A DNA stretch of 64,000 bases from Aquibium carbonis (GCF_003970795.1 NZ_RWKW01000015.1:39366-103365), one strand, 5' to 3'; positions 8,037 through 19,227 are shown, counted from the stretch's first letter. A program made the numbers and translations. Notes: generated by a model from the letters alone, not told the origin.

Positions 8037-9437
8037 ATGAGCGATGAAAAGACCAGCAACCAGATGTGGGGCGGACGATTCGCCTCGGGTCCGGCAGCGG
8101 TCATGGAAGCGATCAACGCGTCCATCGGTTTCGACAGGAAGCTCTATTCCCAGGATATCCGCGGATCGATCGCCCATAGCGAGATGCTGGCCGAGAAAGG
8201 CATAATTTCGGCAGAGGATCAAAAGGCGATCGCTCACGGCCTGAACACGATCCTGCGAGAGATCGAGGACGGCAGCTTCAGCTTCTCCACCCGACTGGAA
8301 GACATCCACATGAACGTGGAGGCGCGGCTGGCCGAACTGATCGGCCCCGCGGCCGGGCGCCTGCACACCGCCCGCTCGCGCAACGACCAGGTGGCGGTCG
8401 ACTTCCGGCTCTGGGTGAAGGAGGAAGCGCAGCGCACGGCGCAGGCGCTCAAGCGGCTGATCGGCGTCTTCCTCGACCGCGCCGACGAGCATGCGGCCAC
8501 CGTCATGCCCGGCTTCACGCATCTGCAGAGCGCGCAGCCCGTCACCTTCGGCCATCACTGCATGGCCTATGTGGAGATGTTTGCGCGCGACCTGTCGCGG
8601 GTGAAGGACGCGATCGAGCGCATGGACGAGAGCCCGCTGGGAGCGGCAGCGCTCGCCGGCACGGGCTTCCCGATCGACCGGCAGATGACGGCGAAGGCGC
8701 TCGGCTTCCGCGAGCCGACGCGCAACTCCATCGACAGCGTCTCGGATCGCGACTTCGCGCTCGAATTCCTGTCGATCGCGTCCATCTGCGGCATTCATCT
8801 GTCGCGGCTGGCCGAAGAGATCGTCATCTGGTCGACGCCGCAATTCGGCTTCGTGAGGCTGTCGGACCAGTTCTCCACCGGCTCCTCGATCATGCCGCAG
8901 AAGAAGAACCCGGATGCTGCCGAACTGATCCGCGCCAAGACGGGCCGCGTCAACGGTCACCTGATCGGGCTGCTGACCGTCATGAAAGGCCTGCCGCTGG
9001 CCTATTCCAAGGACATGCAGGAGGACAAGGAGGCGGTCTTCGACGCCGCCGAATCGCTCGACCTGATGCTGACCGCCATGGCCGGCATGGTGGCCGACAT
9101 GACGATCAACGCAGAGGCCATGAAGAAGGCCGCGGGATCGGGCTACTCCACCGCAACCGACCTCGCCGACTGGCTGGTGCGGGTGCTCGGCCTGCCGTTC
9201 CGCGAGGCGCATCACGTGACGGGCAAGACCGTCGCGCTTGCCGAGAGCCGCAAGGTGGCGCTGGAAAAACTGTCGCTTGCGGAACTCCAGTCGATTCATC
9301 CCGACATCACCGATGACGTGTTCTCCGTGCTGACGGTGCAGAAGTCGGTCAGGAGCCGGACCTCCTACGGCGGAACGGCGCCGACGCAGGTTCGCCAGCA
9401 GATCCGCGCCTGGCGGAAGCGGCTCGCCCGGGCTTGA
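8037..9437 (+). CDS. argH: Argininosuccinate lyase
   Basis: Last step of arginine synthesis: argininosuccinate to arginine and fumarate, in the cytoplasm. The 466-residue length is normal. The fumarase/aspartase superfamily signature [12 protein letters not shown], with its catalytic serine, lies at ~281-292, and the N-terminal MWGGRF and TARSRNDQV segments are typical. The ATG at 8037 opens the [15 protein letters not shown] start. It leads the collinear group argH-lptM-lysA-TIGR02302. Confidence 0.97.
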   Translation: MSDEKTSNQMWGGRFASGPAAVMEAINASIGFDRKLYSQDIRGSIAHSEMLAEKGIISAEDQKAIAHGLNTILREIEDGSFSFSTRLEDIHMNVEARLAELIGPAAGRLHTARSRNDQVAVDFRLWVKEEAQRTAQALKRLIGVFLDRADEHAATVMPGFTHLQSAQPVTFGHHCMAYVEMFARDLSRVKDAIERMDESPLGAAALAGTGFPIDRQMTAKALGFREPTRNSIDSVSDRDFALEFLSIASICGIHLSRLAEEIVIWSTPQFGFVRLSDQFSTGSSIMPQKKNPDAAELIRAKTGRVNGHLIGLLTVMKGLPLAYSKDMQEDKEAVFDAAESLDLMLTAMAGMVADMTINAEAMKKAAGSGYSTATDLADWLVRVLGLPFREAHHVTGKTVALAESRKVALEKLSLAELQSIHPDITDDVFSVLTVQKSVRSRTSYGGTAPTQVRQQIRAWRKRLARA

Positions 9438-9485
9438 CGGAAACGGGTGCACGACGCGGAAAACTCCGCTAAGAACAGGCTGGAT

Positions 9486-9509
9486 GGCGTGCCCCGATGG
9501 CGGCACGCC
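9486..9509 (+). other. Hairpin between argH and lptM
   Basis: GGCGTGCC (9486-9493) pairs with GGCACGCC (9502-9509) in the 90-base gap before lptM. There is no T-tract, so it is probably an mRNA-stabilising or processing hairpin, not a terminator. Confidence 0.4.
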
Positions 9510-9527
9510 TGGACAACGAGGGTTTCG

Positions 9528-9737
9528 ATGAGCGTCCGCAAGTTTGCCGTCCTGCTGGTTCTCCTGGCGAGCGCTGGCGCCATCCTGTCGGGCTGCGGCC
9601 GCCGCAACGAGCCGATCACCCCCTCCGAAGCGGCCCGTCAGGATCGCGCCGATCGCCAGAAGGCTGGCGAGACCGTGCCGGCCGAGCCGGAAAAAAAGGT
9701 CGAGGACAAGCCCTTCATCCTCGATGGCCTTCTCTGA
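9528..9737 (+). CDS. lptM: Small outer-membrane lipoprotein LptM (YifL-like)
   Basis: A 69-residue lipoprotein. A signal peptide (KFAVLLVLLASAGAILSGC) ends in the lipobox LSGC with Cys23, followed by the family-like CGRRNEP and a charged linker. In E. coli LptM helps mature the LptDE lipopolysaccharide translocon. Its place between argH and lysA is characteristic of rhizobia. Confidence 0.85.
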   Translation: MSVRKFAVLLVLLASAGAILSGCGRRNEPITPSEAARQDRADRQKAGETVPAEPEKKVEDKPFILDGLL

Positions 9738-9780
9738 CCGACCTCGCGCCATGCGGGCGGCCCATTCCCGGTAAACCGAC

Positions 9781-11049
9781 GTGAACCATTTCCACTACCG
9801 CGACGGCGTGCTCTTCGCCGAGGACGTGCCGGTGCCGGAGATCGCGCAAGCGGTCGGCACGCCGTTCTACTGCTATTCCACCGCGACGCTGGTGCGCCAT
9901 TTCAGGGTGTTCTCGCAGGCCTTCGCCGGCATGGACGCGCTGGTGTGCTACGCCATGAAGGCGAACTCGAACCAGGCGGTGCTGAAGACGCTGGCGGCCG
10001 AGGGCGCGGGCGCCGACGTTGTGTCCGAAGGCGAGTTGCGCCGGGCGCTCGCGGCAGGCATTCCGGCGAACAGGATCGTCTTTTCGGGCGTCGGCAAGAC
10101 GGCCGACGAGATGGACTTCGCCCTCGCCGCCGGCATCCATTGCTTCAACGTCGAATCCGAGCCCGAGCTCGAGCTCCTGTCGGCCCGCGCGGTCGCGGCC
10201 GGCAGGATCGCGCCGGTGTCGCTGCGCATCAACCCGGATGTCGACGCGAAGACCCACCGCAAGATTTCCACCGGCAAGGCCGAGAACAAGTTCGGCATTG
10301 CCTGGCAGCGGGCGCGTGCCGTCTATCGCCGCGCCGCCGAACTGCCTGGCCTGCGCGCCGTCGGCATCGACATGCACATCGGCAGCCAGATCACCGAGCT
10401 GCAGCCCTTCGACGACGCCTTCCTGCTGCTTGCCGAACTGACCGAGACCTTGCGCGCCGACGGCCACGCGATCGAGCATGTCGACCTCGGCGGCGGTCTG
10501 GGCATTCCCTATCACGAGGACAACAACCCTCCCCCGGACCCGGAAGCCTATGCCGCCATCGTGCGCAAGCACATGGAAAAGCTCGGGCTGAAGGCGATCT
10601 TCGAGCCTGGACGGCTGCTCGTGGGCAATGCCGGCATCCTGGTCACCTCCGTCATCCACCTGAAGGAGGGCGACGCGAAGAACTTCGTCATCGTCGACGC
10701 GGCGATGAACGACCTGATCCGGCCGACGCTCTACGACGCCTTCCACACCATCAAGCCGGTGGTGATCGGCGCCGAAGGCGGGCCGCGCATCACCGCCGAC
10801 GTCGTCGGGCCGGTCTGCGAGACGGGGGACTATCTCGGCCACGACCGCGAACTGCCGCGGCTGGCGCGCGGCGACCTGCTGTCGGTCGGCACCGCCGGTG
10901 CCTATGGCGCCGTGCAGGCAGGAACCTACAACACACGGCTGCTGGTGCCCGAGGTCCTGGTCAACGGCGACCGCTTCCACATCGTCCGCCCCCGGCCGAC
11001 CTACGAGGAGCTGATCGGGCTCGACTCGGTCCCGGACTGGCTGGGCTGA
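9781..11049 (+). CDS. lysA: Diaminopimelate decarboxylase
   Basis: PLP enzyme of the alanine-racemase-fold group IV decarboxylases; makes L-lysine from meso-diaminopimelate. The 422-residue frame starts with GTG at 9781. Visible motifs are CYAMKANSN with the PLP lysine at 60, DMHIGSQI, the phosphate-binding HVDLGGGLGIPY, EPGRLLVGNAG, and GPVCETGD with the active-site cysteine contributed to the partner subunit. Third gene of the argH-lptM-lysA group, 43 bases after lptM. Confidence 0.97.
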   Translation: MNHFHYRDGVLFAEDVPVPEIAQAVGTPFYCYSTATLVRHFRVFSQAFAGMDALVCYAMKANSNQAVLKTLAAEGAGADVVSEGELRRALAAGIPANRIVFSGVGKTADEMDFALAAGIHCFNVESEPELELLSARAVAAGRIAPVSLRINPDVDAKTHRKISTGKAENKFGIAWQRARAVYRRAAELPGLRAVGIDMHIGSQITELQPFDDAFLLLAELTETLRADGHAIEHVDLGGGLGIPYHEDNNPPPDPEAYAAIVRKHMEKLGLKAIFEPGRLLVGNAGILVTSVIHLKEGDAKNFVIVDAAMNDLIRPTLYDAFHTIKPVVIGAEGGPRITADVVGPVCETGDYLGHDRELPRLARGDLLSVGTAGAYGAVQAGTYNTRLLVPEVLVNGDRFHIVRPRPTYEELIGLDSVPDWLG

Positions 11050-11212
11050 TCGCGCTCGCCTTCCCGCCGGGGATCGACGTCCGCCCGCCGGCCGCGGCGT
11101 CCGCGAGGCCATGATCACGATTTGGTTGATCGCCTCGCCTTCGCCCGCTTTTCCGCTATCCTGCCAGGAAAGCCGCGACCGAAACGCGCTCGCGCAGGAT
11201 TAGGATCGATAC

Positions 11213-13792
11213 ATGGCGACATCCGGACCGGGCGGCGGGGGCAGACTGGAACGACTTGGCGGTACCCGCCTCGCGACCCGGATCGCGATGGTGACGGAGC
11301 GACTGTGGCCGCTCGTGCTGCCGGTGCTGCTGGTGGCCGGGCTCTTCCTTGCCACGTCCTGGTTCGGTCTGTTCCGCATGCTTCCCGATGCCGGTCGCCA
11401 TGTCGTGCTGGCGATCTTCGGCCTTGCCGGCCTGGCAGCGCTCTATCCGCTGCGGTTCTTCCGCCTGCCGACGGAAAGGCAGGTCGACCGGCGCATCGAG
11501 ACCGCCAACACGCTCCAGCATGCGCCGGTGTCGACCCAGAGCGACCGCATCGTCGGGCCAGAGGATGCCCTCTCGACGGCGCTGTGGCGCGAACACCAGC
11601 GACGGATGGCTGCGAAGCTCGGACAGCTTGCGTCCGACATGCCGCGCGCGCGCGTTCCCGAACGCGATCCCTGGGCCTTGCGCGCCGTGGTTCCGCTGCT
11701 CCTGGTGATTGCCTTTGCCTATTCGACGAGCCCCTTCGGCGGCGCCGTCTCAGACGGATTTCGCTCGCATGTGGTCTCGAACGTGGCGCCGTTGCGCATC
11801 GACGCCTGGGTGACGCCGCCGCCCTACACGGGACGCGCGCCGATCTTCATGACCGCTGAGGCGAACCGGAACCAGACCGCTTTCACCGTGCCCGAGGGCA
11901 GCGCGGTGTCGTTGCGCGTCACGGGCGGGGACGGCGACGAGACGCTGTCCTTCACCGGCCAGGACGACGTGGCCGTCGCGATCGAACCCGAGGGCACGGT
12001 GGCGGTGGACGTCGCGCAGGCGGGTGCAGCCCCCATCCGGCCGACGGGCACGCGTCAGTTTTCCCACACGCTCGACGGCGACGGCGCACTGGTTCTCCAA
12101 TCCGGTGAGACCGATCTCGGCGGCTGGAGTTTTTCGGTCATCCCCGACAACCCGCCGGTGATCGCCTATGCCGACGAGCCGAAACGGGCCGTCAACGGCA
12201 CGCTGGAACTCGCCTACACGATCGAGGACGACTACGGCGCCGTGTCCGCCCGGGCGGTGATCGAGCGGCGCGACAACCCGGCTTCGAACGCCCGGCCCCT
12301 CTATGAGGCGCCGGAAATGGCTCTGTCCCTGCCGCGGCGCAATGCGCGCGACGCCAAGACCTCCCGCGACATGACCGAACATCCGTGGGCGGGGGTGGAG
12401 ACGGCGATCAGGCTTGCCGCGATCGATGCCGCGAACCAGGAAGCGTTCAGCGAGGAGAAGCGGCTGCGACTGCCGGAGCGGCCGTTTTCGAACCCTCTGG
12501 CCCGCGCTGTGATCGAGCAGCGCCGGGTGCTGGCGCTCGACGCCAACCGCAAGCCGCGCGTGCTCGACCTGATGGATGCGGTGACGATGCGGCCTGAGGA
12601 CACCTTCAGCAGCATGAGCCACTATCTGGCGATCCGCAGCGCCCGGAGCCGGCTGGCGCAGGCCTCGAGCGACGAGCAGTTGCGCGAGGTCGTGGACTAT
12701 CTCTGGGAGATCGCGCTCGGCATCGAGGATGGCAATCTCTCGGCAGCCGAGAGGCGGCTGCGGGCGGCTCAGGAAGCCTTGCGGGACGCCATCGAGAACG
12801 GCGCGTCGGACGATGAGATCGAACGGCTGATGGCCGAGCTGCGCGAGGCGATGCAGGACTTCCTGCGCGAATTCGCCGAACGAGCGGCCCGCGATCCGAA
12901 CATGGCGATGCCCGAGATGCAGATGGACGGGCAGGAGCTGCGCCAGAGCGACATCGACCGCATGCTCGACCAGATCGAGGAGATGGCGAAGTCGGGCATG
13001 CGCGACCAGGCCCAGCAGCTGCTGTCGCAGCTCCAGGACATGATGAACAACCTGCAGGCCGGTCGCCAGCAACAGCAGCAGCAGGGCGGCCAGCAAAGCG
13101 AAATGCGCCAGCAGATGGACCAGCTCGGCGACCTCATGCGGCGCCAGCAGGAGATGATGAACGAGACGCACCGGCTCGACCAGATGCAGCGCGGCCAGCG
13201 TCAGCGGGGCCAGAACCGGGGCGAACAGCGTGGCGAGCAGGGCCAGGGCCAGCAGCCCGGGCCAGGCCAGCAGCCAGGCCAGGGGATGACGCCGGAGGAA
13301 TTCGCCGAAGCACTTCGGCAACTGCAGGAAGGCCAGGGCCAGCTCCAGAGCCAGCTGGACCAGCTGATGGAAGGCCTGCGCGGCATGGGCATCGAGCCCG
13401 GCGAAGGCTTCGGCGAGGCGGGCGATGCCATGGGCGAGGCCGGCAATGCGCTCGGCGAAGCGCAGGGCGAGCGCGCCGTCGGCGAGCAGGGCCGCGCACT
13501 GGAAGCGTTGCGCCGCGGGGCGCAGGACATGATGCAGCAGATGCAGCAGGCCCAGCAGGGTGACCAGGGCGGTTCCGGCGAGGGCGGCCGACAGCAGAGC
13601 TCGGACCGCGATCCGCTGGGACGGCCACGCGCGACCACCGGTCCGGACTTCGGCGAGTCGGTGCGGTTGCCGGACGAGATCGACGTGCAGCGCGCGCGGG
13701 AGATCCTGGAGGCGATCCGCAAGCGGCTCGGCGACGCGCTCAGCCCGGAGCTCGAGCGTCAGTATCTGGAGCGGCTGCTCGACATCCAGTGA
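11213..13792 (+). CDS. TIGR02302 (DUF4175) membrane protein with Gln-rich tail
   Basis: An 859-residue protein of unknown function conserved in Hyphomicrobiales next to lysA. Two membrane segments lie near the N-terminus (~31-52 and ~60-80) and one near 155-170. An extracytoplasmic region follows, including WSFSVIPDNPPVIAYADEPK. Then comes a long helical part and a low-complexity Gln/Gly/Met segment (~615-780, repeats such as QQQQQQGGQQ and GQGQQPGPGQQ). The conserved C-terminal ending is LGDALSPELERQYLERLLD. The start at 11213 has a modest upstream purine stretch. Confidence 0.85.
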   Translation: MATSGPGGGGRLERLGGTRLATRIAMVTERLWPLVLPVLLVAGLFLATSWFGLFRMLPDAGRHVVLAIFGLAGLAALYPLRFFRLPTERQVDRRIETANTLQHAPVSTQSDRIVGPEDALSTALWREHQRRMAAKLGQLASDMPRARVPERDPWALRAVVPLLLVIAFAYSTSPFGGAVSDGFRSHVVSNVAPLRIDAWVTPPPYTGRAPIFMTAEANRNQTAFTVPEGSAVSLRVTGGDGDETLSFTGQDDVAVAIEPEGTVAVDVAQAGAAPIRPTGTRQFSHTLDGDGALVLQSGETDLGGWSFSVIPDNPPVIAYADEPKRAVNGTLELAYTIEDDYGAVSARAVIERRDNPASNARPLYEAPEMALSLPRRNARDAKTSRDMTEHPWAGVETAIRLAAIDAANQEAFSEEKRLRLPERPFSNPLARAVIEQRRVLALDANRKPRVLDLMDAVTMRPEDTFSSMSHYLAIRSARSRLAQASSDEQLREVVDYLWEIALGIEDGNLSAAERRLRAAQEALRDAIENGASDDEIERLMAELREAMQDFLREFAERAARDPNMAMPEMQMDGQELRQSDIDRMLDQIEEMAKSGMRDQAQQLLSQLQDMMNNLQAGRQQQQQQGGQQSEMRQQMDQLGDLMRRQQEMMNETHRLDQMQRGQRQRGQNRGEQRGEQGQGQQPGPGQQPGQGMTPEEFAEALRQLQEGQGQLQSQLDQLMEGLRGMGIEPGEGFGEAGDAMGEAGNALGEAQGERAVGEQGRALEALRRGAQDMMQQMQQAQQGDQGGSGEGGRQQSSDRDPLGRPRATTGPDFGESVRLPDEIDVQRAREILEAIRKRLGDALSPELERQYLERLLDIQ

Positions 13793-13802
13793 GGCACCGC
13801 GA

Positions 13803-14501
13803 TCAGCGTCGCGTGAAGGTCAGGTAGGCGGGCGTGCGGCCTTCACGCAGCGCCTTGGCCTCGTAGCGCGTCCCGGGCCAGGCTTCATAGGGCGTGCGCC
13901 AGTCGTCTGCGCTGGCCGCCTGCCAGTCGAAGGCTTCGTGCGTGCGGCAGGCGAGCAGCGTCCAGTTGACGTAGTGGTCGATGTCGGAGGCGAAGCGGAA
14001 GCGACCGCCGGGCCGCAGCACCCTTGCGAAGCGATCGAGGTTCGCCGGGCTGATGAAGCGCCGCTTCCAGTGACGCCTCTTCGGCCACGGATCTGGATAG
14101 AACAGGTCGATCCCGGCGATGCTGTCTTCCGGCAGCCAGTCGAGCAACTGGGTGGCGTCGTCGTCGTGTATCCGGACGTTTCCGGGCGCGGTCTCGGCCA
14201 GCGCCATGACGAACTTCGCCATGCCCGTCACGAAGGGTTCGACCCCGATGAAGCCCGATTGCGGGAACCGGACATGCTCGTGCAGCAGATGCTCGCCGCC
14301 GCCGAACCCGATCTCGAGGCGGACGTCGTCGACCGGCGCGGAAAACAACTCGCGCAAATCCGATGGTGCGGGCCTGCTCAGGTCGACGGCATAGGCAGGC
14401 CGTATCTCGTCCATGGCCGCGGACTGGCGAGGGCGCAGCGGCTTGCCGCGCCGACGGCCGAAAAAGGCTTCCGTGGCCCGGGAAGGGCGTTCGTCCGACA
14501 T
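13803..14501 (-). CDS. trmB: tRNA (guanine-N7-)-methyltransferase
   Basis: Makes m7G46 in tRNA with S-adenosylmethionine. The start at 14501 gives 232 residues beginning [19 protein letters not shown], the typical rhizobial start; the frame runs on upstream only as antisense of metK. The SAM-binding loop is [15 protein letters not shown], and the tRNA-binding/catalytic signature is [15 protein letters not shown]. It follows metK by 25 bases, so enzyme and cofactor supply may be co-transcribed. It converges with TIGR02302, with 10 bases between stop codons. Confidence 0.95.
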   Translation of the reverse strand: MSDERPSRATEAFFGRRRGKPLRPRQSAAMDEIRPAYAVDLSRPAPSDLRELFSAPVDDVRLEIGFGGGEHLLHEHVRFPQSGFIGVEPFVTGMAKFVMALAETAPGNVRIHDDDATQLLDWLPEDSIAGIDLFYPDPWPKRRHWKRRFISPANLDRFARVLRPGGRFRFASDIDHYVNWTLLACRTHEAFDWQAASADDWRTPYEAWPGTRYEAKALREGRTPAYLTFTRR

Positions 14502-14526
14502 GATGGGCCCGCTGGCACCGGCGCGA

Positions 14527-15828
<1,302 letters not shown>

Positions 15829-15848
15829 GGGTGTCCCCTCATGAAAGA

Positions 15849-15876
15849 CGCGAAACGGCCCGATCGCCGTTTCGCG
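15849..15876 (-). promoter_or_regulatory. Leader hairpin before metK
   Basis: CGCGAAACGGC (15849-15859) and GCCGTTTCGCG (15866-15876) form a perfect 11-bp stem with a 6-base loop. It ends about 9 bases before the metK SD. It could be the end of the upstream regulator transcript or a translational control element. I do not see a SAM-II or SAM/SAH riboswitch consensus, so no ligand is assigned. Confidence 0.4.
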
Positions 15877-16004
15877 CGCGCCTTTGTTAGCGAAGCGGCG
15901 AGACGCCAGTCAAGCGGCACGATCCGCGGCGCGGGGTGGCTCGGTCCCACGCCAGCTCTCCAGGCACGTGCCGTGACCGGAACAGGCGATGGCCGTGGTG
16001 CGGC

Positions 16005-16418
16005 TCAGGTCTCGTCGTCGGCCAGGGCCTTCACCAGATCGACCACGCGGCGACGGACCTTGGCATCGGCGATCCGCACGAAGGCGCGATTGAGCTGGAG
16101 CCCTTCGGCGCTGTTCAGAAAGTCGACCACGTAGGAGGTGGCGTTGTCCTCGCGAAAACCGCCGCCGCCGAGGGCCGGCATGTCGGGTGCGTCCTCGAAA
16201 AAGAAGGAGACCGGAACGCCGAGGATCGTGGCGATCGCCTGTAGCCGGCTAGCGCCGACGCGGTTCGTTCCCTTCTCATATTTCTGAATCTGCTGAAACG
16301 TAATGCCCAGGCTTTCGCCAAGTTTTTCCTGGCTCATTCCAAGCATATTTCGGCGCAGACGCACCCGGCTACCCACATGGATGTCGATCGGGTTCGGCTT
16401 TTTCTTGTTGTCGGTCAT
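16005..16418 (-). CDS. XRE-family HTH regulator (PraR/PhrR-like)
   Basis: A 137-residue DNA-binding protein. The helix-turn-helix is clear at ~20-70 (LRRNMLGMSQEKLGESLGIT then FQQIQKYEKGTNRV). A conserved C-terminal tail follows (FFFEDAPDMPALGGGGF... and DLVKALADDE). A gene of this type between lnt and metK is conserved in rhizobia; there PraR/PhrR2 proteins regulate quorum sensing, biofilm or stress genes. Direct equivalence is inferred from synteny. It lies on the same strand as metK, 176 bases upstream of it. Confidence 0.85.
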   Translation of the reverse strand: MTDNKKKPNPIDIHVGSRVRLRRNMLGMSQEKLGESLGITFQQIQKYEKGTNRVGASRLQAIATILGVPVSFFFEDAPDMPALGGGGFREDNATSYVVDFLNSAEGLQLNRAFVRIADAKVRRRVVDLVKALADDET

Positions 16419-16547
16419 GTTTTTCCTCGCCGCCTGAGACGGGCGCTATGTCTTGGTTCGGTTTCTCTCTCCCACTCTCGCCCCAGTACGAGATGGATGC
16501 GAAACGACGACCAAGCGCCTCACAACCGCGAATTCGCCCCCGTCGTC

Positions 16548-18128
16548 TCAGTCCGAACGTAGCCTCACGAGCACATTCATACCACACGCGATGATTGCAA
16601 GCAGCAATATTGTTGAAACACCACCAAACTTTCGGGCTTCAGATACATGACTTTTCTCGACAGGTATCAGTAGTTCGGAATCCAGTACGCCGATTACGTC
16701 GAGGGCATACGCATCCACAACCCGGCCGGATCGGTCGACGATTCCCGATATGCCGTTGTTGGCGCTCCGGACCAGAAGCCTGCCTGACTCGACGGCGCGA
16801 ACCTGGGCCTGACGGAAATGCTGGTATGGTCCGGGCGTGTTTCCGAACCACGCGTCGTTGGTGAGGTTCAGAATAAAGTCCGCCTCCGCGATTGCTACTT
16901 CTCCGGGAAAGATCACCTCGTAGCAGATCATCGGTTCAGCGCTGATCGAGGGCGCGACGGAGATCGGCCGGCGTTCCACGCCAGGCGAGAACCCGCCCAC
17001 TGTTTCCGCAACCGTACGTAGGCCGAAGCGCTGGAAAAGCCCTTCGAGCGGCAAGTATTCTCCAAATGGTACGAGGTGCACCTTGTCGACCGCATCGACG
17101 ATCTCGCCGCGGTGATCGATGGCAACCGTGGCGTTGTAATAGCGCGTCGGCTCGCCTGCCGCGGTTCCCGGCTCGGAGCGCACCGCGCCGAGCACGAGAA
17201 GCTGCCCCTCGACAAGCATGCCGCCGATGGCCGCCAGCGCGTCCGGCCGATCGGTCAGGAGAAACGGCAGCGCGGTCTCGGGCCAGACGATCAGTTCAGG
17301 CGTTCGGCCATTGGTCGTAGGACGTGCCGACAACTCGAGCAGGCGCGCCAGGATCTCGTCGCGCATTTCGGGGTCCCATTTGCCGCCCTGGGGTATGGAC
17401 GGCTGGACGATCCGGATAGACAACTTGCGCGCGACATCGACAGGGACTGCAAGCGACCATGCGCCGTAGGCGACATGCGCGGTGGCAACAAGCGTGGCCA
17501 AAGCGAGCGTGATGCGGCGCTGGCGGTCCGAGGCCAGGACCGCAGGGGCCGCGAAAACGAAGACCGAAAGCGCGCTGATTCCGAACAGCCCGACGACGTA
17601 AACCGACTGCATCAGCAGCGGTATGGGCATTGCCGCATAGCCGATCGCGTTCCATGGAAAGCCGGTCAGGACCGTCGCGCGCAACCACTCGGCGAGACCA
17701 AAGCCAAACGCGAGTGCGGCAATTCGTCCCAGTCCGTCCGGCCAGCACAGCCGGGCCACGACGCAGGCGAATCCATAGAAGACCGCGAGACCCGCCGGAA
17801 GGCCGAGAATCGCCAGCGGCAAGGCCCAGGCGAAGGCCTCGGCATCGACGAGAAGCGCCTTTCCGATCCACCACAGGCCAAAGACGAAATAGCCAAAACC
17901 GAACCACCATCCGATGCCGAACACGGTGGAGAGGCGCCGGACCCACCCATCGCCCCGTTCCCCGGTCGCTCCATCGAGAAGCCAGACCAGCACGGGGAAG
18001 GACACGAAGCAGACGGGGAAGAAATCGTAGGGGGCCTGGGAAAGCACCGCGAGCGCGCCTGCAAGAAATGCAACCAGCGACCGTTGCCACCCCCACAGCA
18101 GAATGATCCTGGCGGCGAGGCTTTGCAT
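16548..18128 (-). CDS. lnt: Apolipoprotein N-acyltransferase
   Basis: Inner-membrane enzyme adding the third acyl chain to lipoproteins. The 526 residues carry several N-terminal membrane helices, then a periplasmic nitrilase-fold domain with the catalytic triad in context: Glu in VWPETALPFLL, Lys in DKVHLVPFGEYLP, Cys in MICYEVIFPG. A last membrane helix (ILLLAIIACGMNVLV) ends it. The neighbourhood ybeX-lnt-HTH-metK is a standard rhizobial order, here interrupted by the epimerase gene upstream. Confidence 0.95.
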   Translation of the reverse strand: MQSLAARIILLWGWQRSLVAFLAGALAVLSQAPYDFFPVCFVSFPVLVWLLDGATGERGDGWVRRLSTVFGIGWWFGFGYFVFGLWWIGKALLVDAEAFAWALPLAILGLPAGLAVFYGFACVVARLCWPDGLGRIAALAFGFGLAEWLRATVLTGFPWNAIGYAAMPIPLLMQSVYVVGLFGISALSVFVFAAPAVLASDRQRRITLALATLVATAHVAYGAWSLAVPVDVARKLSIRIVQPSIPQGGKWDPEMRDEILARLLELSARPTTNGRTPELIVWPETALPFLLTDRPDALAAIGGMLVEGQLLVLGAVRSEPGTAAGEPTRYYNATVAIDHRGEIVDAVDKVHLVPFGEYLPLEGLFQRFGLRTVAETVGGFSPGVERRPISVAPSISAEPMICYEVIFPGEVAIAEADFILNLTNDAWFGNTPGPYQHFRQAQVRAVESGRLLVRSANNGISGIVDRSGRVVDAYALDVIGVLDSELLIPVEKSHVSEARKFGGVSTILLLAIIACGMNVLVRLRSD

Positions 18129-18321
18129 GGGAACCTTTCAATGCCGAATCATGGCGAAGACACAGGGGCCATAGCCATAATAGGTTTCGCGGCGAAGAGC
18201 ACCGAACGGGAACCCGTGGGACGCAAAGCCGGGCGGAGCCGGGACGTTTTTGCCAGCGGTTCAGGAGCAGAAAGCGACCGAGGGCCGTCCGAGACGCTTT
18301 TCGTTTCGCGGCGGCGGGACG

Positions 18322-19227
18322 TCAGCCGGTGACGTGGCGGCGCCAGTCGTGCCGTTCGACGAAACCCAGGAGTTGACGAATCTTGCGGTTAGAGAACAGG
18401 GCCTCGTTCTCCCCGAGTTCCCGCGTGACGGGCACGCCCGGGAAAAAGCGCTCGATCAGCGTAGCCGTGGGCAGGTTCATGCCGTTGGTGTCGTTGCCGG
18501 CATTGAAGACCTGATATCCGAGCCCGTCCGTCGTCAGGCAGAGGTCGACGATCTGGCCAAGATCACGCGCGTCGATATAGCAGAAGGCGTTTCGCCGGCG
18601 CGTCTCCGGGTGCTCGAACCAGCGCGGGAACAGCGTCTGGTACTCATGCGGCTCGATGACGTTACCGATCCGCAGCGCGTAGATGTCGGCTCCGGAGCGC
18701 TTCTGGAAGGCACGCGCGGTCTTCTCGTTGACGACCTTGGACAGGCCGTAGCTGTCCATCGGATCGACGTCATAATCCTCGTCGAGCGGCAGGGACACCG
18801 GATCGGCGCGGCCATCGGCAAAGCAGATGCCATAGGTCGTCTCCGACGAGGCGATGACGATCTTGCGGATGCCGAGCTTCACCGCCGCCTCGATGACGTT
18901 GTAGGTGCCGATGGCGTTGACCCTGAACGTCTCGTTGTCGGGCTCGATCAGAATGCGCGGGATGGCGGCGAAGTGGACCACCGCGTCGAAACGCGGGACG
19001 CCGGTGCCCGACTCCAGCTCGTCGAACCCGGCATAGGACGTCATGGCATTGAACATCTGGCCGGAATCGGTGATGTCGGCGCGAAGATTGTCGACCCCGG
19101 GATGATCGAGCGGCTTCAGGTCGACATTGACGACGCGGTGTCCGCAGTCGAGCAGCCAGGGGATGACATGGCGCCCGGCCTTGCCCGAGCCACCGGTGAA
19201 CAGCACGCGTTTCGATCCGGCCATCAA
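18322..19227 (-). CDS. NAD-dependent epimerase/dehydratase (extended SDR)
   Basis: A 301-residue Rossmann-fold enzyme. The glycine motif TGGSGKAG is at 11-18, SSETTYG at 127-133, and the catalytic Tyr160/Lys164 in DSYGLSK. FDAVVHFAAIP is typical of nucleotide-sugar and sugar-acid epimerases or dehydrogenases; the substrate cannot be read from the sequence. It lies between lnt (193 bases downstream) and ybeX (63 bases upstream), genes that are normally adjacent, so it is probably an insertion into the conserved block. Confidence 0.85.
   Translation of the reverse strand: MMAGSKRVLFTGGSGKAGRHVIPWLLDCGHRVVNVDLKPLDHPGVDNLRADITDSGQMFNAMTSYAGFDELESGTGVPRFDAVVHFAAIPRILIEPDNETFRVNAIGTYNVIEAAVKLGIRKIVIASSETTYGICFADGRADPVSLPLDEDYDVDPMDSYGLSKVVNEKTARAFQKRSGADIYALRIGNVIEPHEYQTLFPRWFEHPETRRRNAFCYIDARDLGQIVDLCLTTDGLGYQVFNAGNDTNGMNLPTATLIERFFPGVPVTRELGENEALFSNRKIRQLLGFVERHDWRRHVTG

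Noticed and set aside
15829..15905. SAM riboswitch before metK
   Set aside because: Only one hairpin is visible; I could not find the conserved pseudoknot sequences of SAM-II, SAM-V or SAM/SAH classes.
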